A stretch of DNA of 64,000 bases from Erythroxylum novogranatense. Its lineage: Eukaryota > Streptophyta > Magnoliopsida > Malpighiales > Erythroxylaceae. The stretch lies in contig CM057230.1 in assembly GCA_029891385.1 (NCBI GenBank), positions 19,729,372-19,793,371 of the forward strand, given 5' to 3'. Below are positions 56,850 through 64,000 of this stretch, piece by piece (position 1 is the first letter of the stretch; every line of letters begins with the position of its first letter). The translations under genes and the position numbers were made by a program. The notes beneath the pieces are model-generated. The model was not told the origin of the DNA, made no database searches, and worked only from the letters and a program-made list of their open reading frames with translations.

Positions 56850-58283
56850 TCAAGGTGAAATTCTGGAAATCGTTCGAAGCCTAGTCCGCCCTCCCACATT
56901 TTGCAGCTCCCCTTCTGGCTCCTCTTCCTCTTTGACACTCTCCCGCATATCCGCTTCCCTCTCTTCATCTAGGATCGTGATCACCTTCAATTCCATCATT
57001 TTACACTGATGGCCTTGGGTATATTTTTCATTGCATTTGAAACAAAGTCCCCGTCTCCTCTTATCTTGCAGCTCATTAAAAGTAAGGCGTTTATATTGTT
57101 CATCCCCTTTGTCGGTGGCAGTAGTCTTTCCAGGTGTAGTCCCCCTGTTTTCATGCTCGCCAGCTGTATCCCACATTTTATACTCATCATAGCCATTTGT
57201 TTGATAACCCCCCGTGGCACTTTTTCCCTTATCACCCCCTAATACTTTATTTTTCTCCTCGATCTGTTGTGCCAATGTCATCATTCTTGCCAGGCTCCTA
57301 GGATTAGCAATTAAGAGCTCCACCCGAATTTCCTTTGACAGACCATTTAAAAATGCACTCTCCAGCACTTCATCGGGTAACTCATGTAATGGCGCTGCTA
57401 ACTCCTCAAATATACAAATATAATCGGCCACTGTCCCCGTCTGTTTGCTGGCCAACAGACGTTGACACAGAGTCCCTTCTTGGAAGGGTCTAAATTTTTT
57501 AACGAGCAGCTCCTTGCATTCCTCCCAGTCCCTAATCGGTCTTCTGCCCTCCACCCAACGAAACCATGCCAACGCCTTTTTCTCCATACTGAGGGACACC
57601 AACTCCATCTTCTCCCGTTCATTGAATCAACCCACCAAGAAAAATCTCTCCACCCGATAAATCCACCCGTCTGGATCGTCTCCATCAAATACCGGCATCT
57701 CCACCCGTCGAGTCCGGCAGTCCCTTCGGTGCTCTCCGGGTCGCCCATAACCAGACGGTGGGTCCTCTGTGTAGCCTGCCCCTTCCTCTCTCGGAGGCTC
57801 GGGTTCTCGCTCTTCTGCCCCAAGTGGCTCTCGACGACCCCCTACTTGGCGCGCCCCTCTCCAGAACGGCCCCTGGTGAGTCGGTTCATTCCACCCGCAC
57901 TCAGGTGGATATTCCGTCTTGCCCCCTTTGTCTGGGGAGCGTCGCCAGAACTCCCCCCTTGTTTCGACCACTGACGTAGGTCCCCGACTACCACCCAGTT
58001 CCGTCAGCCCTTTACCTTTGTCCACTCTCGCCCCTCCTTCCTCCCGGTGGTTCCCTGACGACTCTCCACTCTTATCGGCATCTCTGTGACTCACCCACAT
58101 TGCCATCATCTCCCGTAGCTCCTTCATCTCCAATTGAGATCGCTCCCAGTTACGCTGCACTTCTTCTTTCTCCAGTCTACGTTCTTCTCTCATTAGTTCG
58201 AAATTTTTTTGAAAGTCCTCTCGTAAGTTTTCGATCTCCTTCTCAAGCCCATCCATACGATTATCCCCCTTCTTGTTAGCCAT
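56850..58283 (-). pseudogene. gag: Gag of the TR-GAG element (one in-frame stop)
   Basis: ATG at 58283 (MANKKGDNRMDGLEKEIENL). An N-terminal coiled coil (FELMREERRLEKEEVQ) is followed by a charged Gly/Pro/Arg-rich linker. The capsid domain begins EMPVFDGDDPDGWIYRVERF. A TGA at about 57627 interrupts it, and the same frame then continues ELVSLSMEKKALAWFRWVEG and SAFLNGLSKEIRVELLIANP. A zinc knuckle CFKCNEKYTQGHQC is at about 57050. About 478 codons in total. The knuckle and capsid resemble Gypsy chromovirus-type gag. With the stop read through or repaired it would be a whole gag; pol proteins would have to come from another element. Confidence 0.88.
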
Positions 58284-58309
58284 TGATAGGATCCTTGCTT
58301 TGATACCAG

Positions 58310-58608
58310 TGTTAGAATCCCAGAAAACAAGTAAGGAAAAATATATGTATTTGCTATAGATTTCTGTAAGGAATACACGATAACTGGTTTCGAGGACCAG
58401 GACCTCCAAATTTTAGGCTCAAACACTCACACAATCAGATATCGCACACTTTGCTCCTCACCTTTGCTGCTTATTTATACACCGATTCTGTTAGGAATAA
58501 CAGAATCGGTTAGCTGACAACCATTCCTCGTAACTTATCTCAAATATATATATATATATATATATATATTTACTATATCTGTAATTATTATTTGTCCTGG
58601 GTCTAACA
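58310..58608 (-). repeat. 5' LTR of the gag-only element
   Basis: 299 bp, same ends as the other LTR, with a longer TA run (58546-58569). It is followed by CACTA. Confidence 0.92.
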
Positions 58609-61600
58609 CACTATCATCGCCTCATCATTCGCCGGAGCAGAAAGTTTTCATAAAGTAATCAATGCAAACTCCAGGATGCTCCTAAGATAAGCCATATTTA
58701 CTGCACCTGATTTCAGCATCTTCAAGTAGACAGTTTTGAAATCATGACCATGAGACTAGCAATTCAATACACTTTGAAATAAAACAGAGAGATCAATAGG
58801 AGTTTTGAGGTGCTCACTTCTTCAAGAATATAAACATCAATGGTTTCACTAATCTCTTTTCTCCAAGGTTGAGGAGACATCTCATACAACTCATCCCTAA
58901 CTTCCTTCATAAGTTTCAGAACCCAACTAAAGTCCGGCTCATCATTATTCATGGATTCCAGAACACCATCCCAGAAAGCCTTCTCCATCATTTCTCTCAC
59001 CCTTGCCTGCACACAGATGAAGTAAAAACAATGCTAGGAATTTCTATCTTTGAAGCTTTAACAACAACAAATGGAAAGTCATCTTAAAACATTAAATTGT
59101 TTAACTAAATATTATCTTGAAGAATTGAAAATAGGGGACCAACCTTAAGGTTGTTATGGTCTTCATGGGCAACATCAAGACCATCTGCGAATCTAGACTG
59201 ATGCTTACGGATGATTTCACTTACAAGTAACTCATTCTCACTGAACATTAAATTAAGGCTCAGACCTGTATCTGTTACACCTGTAGGCTATAGCATTTCT
59301 GGAGGGCAGAGAGTCAACTCCTTTGACCAAAAAGGAACCATCTATGTCAAGGGATGGGCATCCTTTGTTACCTGACCTTTGACAGCTTTTAGTTAGGGAA
59401 CTAGAGTTGCAAGACATAGAAACTGAAGACCTTTCTCATAAATGAGTTGAAGATTTTTGCAAATTCTCACTATTCTGTCTATCAGATGCTTTTGTGTGCA
59501 TATGGTTCTTTTCAGATGCTTTAGAGTGCATGTCAGAGAGAGCATGCATACATCCAACTTCAGCAACACTACTTGGACATTTGACACTTTCTCTCAAAAA
59601 TGTTTGCTCTTCCAAAGCCTTAAGATTACAACTAAAATAGAAAATAAATTGGTTAGAAACAAATAATTTTTTGAGACAGATCTCGAGAGAAAGAAAACAA
59701 ACAGCTCATGCCAAAAGCAAAGAAGAGGACTTTTACCTTATCTTTCGAAGCATTGCCACTTCCTGTTGTGGAGAGCTCGAGCTGGCAAGCAGCTCTTACC
59801 AAGTCCCTCTCTAACAGCTTTGCATCCTCAGATTTCCAATCAACAAAGTGATGCAGATAAGAGCACCAAGCTCTATCAAAAGCTTCCAATTGTGACCTGA
59901 AAGTCCTACAATCTAAACCAGCAAAGCTTTCACCCACTTTCGCACATCGAATTGGACCATTAATTATAATCTTGATCAATAACTCAAATTCTCGAATGAA
60001 GTTAGTTGCTGACTCAGCCAGGGTAGTCTCACAATCACTTTGCCCACTGAAAACTATGTCCGGCTGTTCTATTATCATATAAGCACATAGCAAAACTCTG
60101 ACTGGATACCTTGATAGTTTAACAGGCATTTGGGCTTCCCTATTACCTGGCTTAATAGATTTTACTCCTCCCCCGGAAGCTTTGCTTAAACTGTCCCTGT
60201 GAGTTGGGAAAGTAACATGCCATAAAAGGTGATCAATATTGGCTTTATTGCACATACTACCAATAACAGCCTGTGAAATCATCAAACGACATTAGAGGCA
60301 GTCAACAAAACTTTCACAGTTTGAATGGTTGTCGTTAGTTCCATACGATGAGCAAGATACTCAAATGGTATTGTTTTTACAATTTTTTCATCAATCCCCA
60401 AGGAAAGACAAACTTTTGCCAATGAGAAAGTAGTTTTTCTTAGTTTTACAAACCACCTCCAGCATTTGTAATTACATTTGATGCAATTTCAGAAAAAATA
60501 GAAAGCCAAACTGAGAAAAACAAGAATCGAGGACTAAATGCCTTATCAGGATATATTTATTCGTAAAACATCAGATTAAGATAGCAAATAGTAACTAACA
60601 TAACTTTGTTGAGTTCAAGAATACATAACATACAGTAGGGAAGGAAATATTGCTTCCAAAATGCCAGATTCTACCCAACCCTTCAACAGATAAGTAATGA
60701 TTGTAATTTATGTCATAAAAGCAACCAAAGAAAGACAGAAATGGCACGTACTAATGCATATATTTAAAACACATAAATGTCAGGGAAAAAGGAACATAAC
60801 ATAGGATGCAAAAAGAGAAAGTGCACAACTTGAAAAGGAAAAGGAACATATACCATGCTAACTTCCTTGAAAGCTACTCCCCCTGCTCATTATCATTTTT
60901 GACTTAGAACTTTGATGAGTGTTCAAGTTTCTTCTCTGCCTCAAATATTCAGCTCTTTGTTTCTTTGCCTAACCACAATCAACTTTCGTTTTTTCAGAAG
61001 AACCAACAGATAATAACCCAAGATAAAGAACAACTTCAACCAATATCGTATCTTTTCCAGCTGATCTTCTAACAAGTCCTTCATCCTTTTTCTTTCAATC
61101 TCACGTTTATTGCAAACAAATCAAGCTACTTGTCGCACCTTCAATAACCTATCATGGGCCCTTTTTTTCTCAGCTTCCAGAAATCATATTCTTCTTCTTT
61201 CAGCAGCTGCGCGCTTTTGGTATATTACTTCATATACACACTCTTTGTACTTTCTCTCCCGAGCCAGCTTTTGCCTCAATGACTCAGCTGCTCGCTCTAT
61301 CTTAGCTGCTCTTCTTTGTGTAGAAGCTTTTAGGAGAAGTATTTTGTTAGCCTCTGCTTGCTGAGCCCGAGATTTTACCTTCGTCCCAAGCTGCTCACAT
61401 TGCTTCTTAAATTGCAACTCAGCTCCATGTTTAGTTGCTTGTCGTAGTTCACCCTGATTTGCAAGGCACATCCCAAGAACATTTATCCTGTTTGTATTCT
61501 AATTGATTAGAGATTAAGTGACCTATTGAGCAGCAATACACTATAGTAACATCAAATGTTGTTCCTTTCAAATTAAGACTTCTATCTACACGGAGGTCTA

Positions 61601-62267
61601 ACAGAAATAACTAACTTCTAACTTAACCACTCATATGTATGAAGACGATTGGAGACTAAAATAATGGTTTCAATTGAAGTCTACAATTTTGATATTAAAA
61701 AGAATAATGTCAAGCTCATGCAAAAAAGAAACAGATTATTCTCCGATAAAAACTCTGAAAAACGCAAAGATCAATCTATCCTTAACAAAATTAAAAACAA
61801 ACAGTTAAGCAAGTATCAATCTCAAATTTCATCAGCACAACATCAAATTTTCTTCTCACCTTTTCTCCTCGGCAGCACTCAGCTTGGCTTGCAATCGCCG
61901 ATCAAGATTCTCCCGTTCCAAGCCAATATTCGACGGTCTCCTCACCTTGGGTCTTGCCTTACTCGACAACAACTCATAAAACCGCTGAACAAGAGAACAT
62001 TTTCCATTTCAGAAAATCTTCACGAAAAGAAAAATACACAACTCAAGAGCGTGCGAGAGCGACCTGTCGTCGGAGATCTACCTCTTTTAGTTTATTGTCG
62101 ATATCCTCCGCAGAAGGACAAGTCTTAGGTGGCACTAACAGACGGTGTCTGAGCTTCTGTGGAAATTCCTTCGGAGATGACGATCCAGACACATCATCGT
62201 TCGCCGGGAAGCTCAGCGCACCTCCGTTAATCTTCTTCGGTTCCGGCGAATTCGCAACGTAGGCCAT

Positions 62268-63179
62268 GTGTATTTAATTATTTGATTCGATAAACAGAAA
62301 ATGATCTATGGACTGTGGAAGAGTATGAATGTGTATACAGATCCTGAAATCGAAAACTTTGTGCTACTAGAAGTGGAAGGGTGGAACCAACGTGTTTACT
62401 GTTTAGTGGAAACAACCTAAAGTTAGCGCCTTCTTCTCTGTAAATTTTGCTTTTGAGGACGCAAGGTGCAGTTTTATTTATGAAGCAACTGTGTCCTTTT
62501 GAAAAGGCAAGGAAACAGAAAATTGAAGGCCCTTAAAACTTTGAGTAAAGTTTTAAGTTACAAGCTTGACGTGATCTGTTACAAAGCTTATTTATATGTG
62601 ATTCGTTGGGGCTAATCAATTTGGTAGTGAATTAATATTAACTCACCCTATTACCATCATCATAAATAAATTTAATTGGAATATGGACTTGGTCATCATA
62701 TTTGGCCCAATTTCATATTGATATCTTAGAATTTTCATTTTATTTTTGTATATATTAAAGAGGTAAAATAATTATTTTTGTAGTTTTTTAATATTGTTAC
62801 GTAAAAAGGATAAGATTTTTAAGGTTATTTTATTTTTAGAAATTTAATTTTATAATTTTAATTTTATAAAAATTGTTTTTACTTTTTAATATAATAAATT
62901 TTCTCAAAACAATTTAAAACTATATAAAATGTTTTAAATGGTAATAAGAAAAGCAAAAAATCTGGTTAAAATGTTAAAATTGGCACCTTTGATATAGAAT
63001 ATCATTTTCCTCCGAGAAGCACTCATGTTTCTCAACTAAGTTTAAAAAGTGTTAGGGATGATAAAGATATTGTGTGTGATGTAAAAAAGATTGGGCAAAA
63101 TGGTTATATCATTCATTTATTAATTTATATGCTTTAATTTAACCTTATTTTTAAAAAGTAGTATATGTTATAACAATGA
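62268..63179. other. Upstream flank of the TCP11-like pseudogene, gene-free
   Basis: 62268-62520 would have been its promoter and 5' UTR. The rest is AT-rich with nothing recognised. Confidence 0.45.
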
Positions 63180-64000
63180 TAGGTTCTTGTTACTCACGGA
63201 TTCTACTTTGAATCAGTGCTTTATTGAAATCCATCGCCTTCACCTTCATGATTTAACGCGACGTGAATATACCGCTTTGCTCACGGATTCACCGAACCTG
63301 GTTATTCGCTGCTCGATCCATGTCTCTCGATGTCTGCTGAAGCGATCTTGGTGAAAAAGTCTCCTGAAAACAATGGAAGGCACGTCGGGGTGAAATCGAT
63401 TTGCCTCCGACGCCAAGTAAGTCTTTGGTGGAGAGGTTAATCTGATCGGAAAGCAACTAGGTTATGATCTTGTACTTGGTTAAGAGAATAATACCTTATA
63501 TACGCTTTCTGCTAGGTTTGGGTCTTTACGCTTTCTTACGACGCGTGCGTGGGAGATTTTCCTATGCTAATGGGTCGTGGATATATAGATTAGACCCAGA
63601 TTAAGCCATAGTTGTGAGATCGATCGATCGGCCGTAATATTGGACTTGAAATGGTTCTCACGGATTCGGCCGAACTCGTTATCGCTGCTCGATCCATGTC
63701 TCGATGTCATTGAAGCGATCTTGGTGAAAAAGTCTCCGCAAACAAATGGAAGGCACGTCGGTGAAATCCCGATTTGCCCCTCCGACGCCAAGTAAGTCTT
63801 TGTGGAGGTAAGGTTAATACTGATCGAGAAAGCAATTAGGTTATGATCTTGACCTTGGTAAGAGAAATAATACCTTATATACGCTTTCCTCGCCAGGTTT
63901 TGGGTCTTTACGTTTCTTACGTGCGTGCGTGGGAGATTTTCCTATGCTAACGGGTCATGGATATATAGATTAGACCAGATTAAGCCATGGTTGTGAGATT
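63180..64000. repeat. Head-to-tail LTR-like copies related to the TAT LTR
   Basis: Copy 1 runs from about 63273 to 63651 and copy 2 from 63652 (TGGTTCTCACGGATTC) to the window end. Both share the order of landmarks of the TAT LTR at 14079: TGGTTCT start, GGAAGGCACGTCGG, CCCCTCCGACGC, TTAGGTTATGAT, ATACCTTATATA and GGGTCTTTACG. The copies differ by many single-base indels. A further partial start (GTTACTCACGGATTC) lies near 63188. No PBS or coding region is seen between them. Confidence 0.7.

Larger units (their letters stand above)
56531..58608 (-). mobile_element. Gag-only non-autonomous LTR element (TR-GAG type)
   Basis: A 2.08-kb element on the minus strand with LTRs of 290 bp (56531-56820) and 299 bp (58310-58608), TSD CACTA, PBS TGGTATCAAAGCAAGG next to the 58310 LTR and a purine tract CTGATGGAGGGAGTAT next to the 56820 LTR. 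The whole internal part is one gag frame, with no protease, RT or integrase. The LTRs differ mainly in TA-repeat number and two short patches, so the insertion is recent. It lies in a coding exon of the TCP11-like pseudogene, between codons for SAPANDEAM and HNKILRELGE. Confidence 0.92.
54667..62267 (-). pseudogene. TCP11-like (T-complex protein 11 family) pseudogene
   Basis: A multi-exon plant TCP11-family gene, degenerate. ATG at 62267 (MAYVANSPEPKKINGG); exon 1 62267-62064, exon 2 61984-61860, exon 3 from 61487. Later blocks in family order: KLSRYPVRVLLCAYMIIEQP and FRSQLEAFDRAWCSYLHHFV (60270-59740), REMMEKAFWDGVLESMNNDE (58995), SAPANDEAM (58630), LSIIKGLRFILQEIQ (56440), PLTKQWLSSV (55810), [20 protein letters not shown] (55390), and a C-terminus ending WYKVILENL with TAA at 54667. 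In-frame stops occur in exon 3 (RRRI, stop, FLEAEKK; then VA, stop), near 55945, 54995 and 54793. A gag-only LTR element splits one exon. The family is conserved in plants; its function is poorly defined. Confidence 0.88.

Noticed and set aside
57462..57974. Plus-strand ORF of 170 codons
   Set aside because: It is the antisense reading of the TR-GAG gag linker; no motif and no independent start context.
61649..62262. Plus-strand ORFs of 102-159 codons
   Set aside because: They lie opposite exons 1 and 2 of the TCP11-like pseudogene, whose minus-strand family match is clear.

Overview
This window is nuclear DNA from a flowering plant, almost certainly a eudicot. The evidence is a TIR-NBS-LRR (TNL) resistance-type gene with plant introns, a plant TCP11-like gene relic, plant LTR-retrotransposon lineages (Copia, Athila-like and TAT-like Gypsy), L1-type LINE relics and AT-rich intergenic DNA. 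A legume is a reasonable guess but is not demonstrated. I saw no bacterial, organellar or viral segment and no tRNA or rRNA gene.

Layout. (1) 1-2340: a decayed PIF/Harbinger DNA transposon, with a Myb/SANT-like ORF relic and a transposase relic. (2) 2346-6950: very AT-rich DNA with decayed tandem repeats and a recurring GTGTGAC/GTCACAC hairpin motif. (3) 6951-13441: Copia element 1, with 378-bp LTRs and a long near-perfect hairpin in its leader. (4) 14079-24358: a complete but mutated TAT-type Gypsy element on the minus strand, with TSD ATATG, a two-part antisense gene and a 65-bp minisatellite. (5) 24917-32895: a TNL pseudogene cut up by a LINE fragment, a solo LTR (TSD TTTCC) and, inside that solo LTR, Copia element 2 (TSD ATCTA). 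(6) 33317-33600: an old Gypsy reverse-transcriptase relic. (7) 34323-48271: a LINE fragment split by a 12.6-kb Athila-like element (TSD ATTTG), whose left LTR alone carries a 169-bp MITE with a 9-bp TSD. (8) 49217-53429: a TNL gene on the minus strand, complete in domain order (TIR, NB-ARC, LRR, C-JID) but with one apparent 1-nt frameshift. (9) 54667-62267: a TCP11-like pseudogene on the minus strand, with several stops and a 2.1-kb gag-only LTR element (TSD CACTA) inside an exon. (10) about 63180-64000: two head-to-tail LTR-like copies related to the TAT LTR, running off the window.

How it fits together. Most of the window is nested transposition around two host loci: a TNL cluster (one nearly intact gene, one shredded paralogue) and a TCP11-like pseudogene. 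Five target-site duplications fix the boundaries of the main elements and give a relative order of events. No single host pathway is encoded. The only potentially working host gene is the TNL, and only if its frameshift is a sequencing error. The most unusual items are the antisense gene of the TAT element with its own TATA box and poly(A) signal, the gag-only element in a coding exon, the leader hairpin of Copia 1, and the hairpin repeat array at 3.6-6.8 kb.
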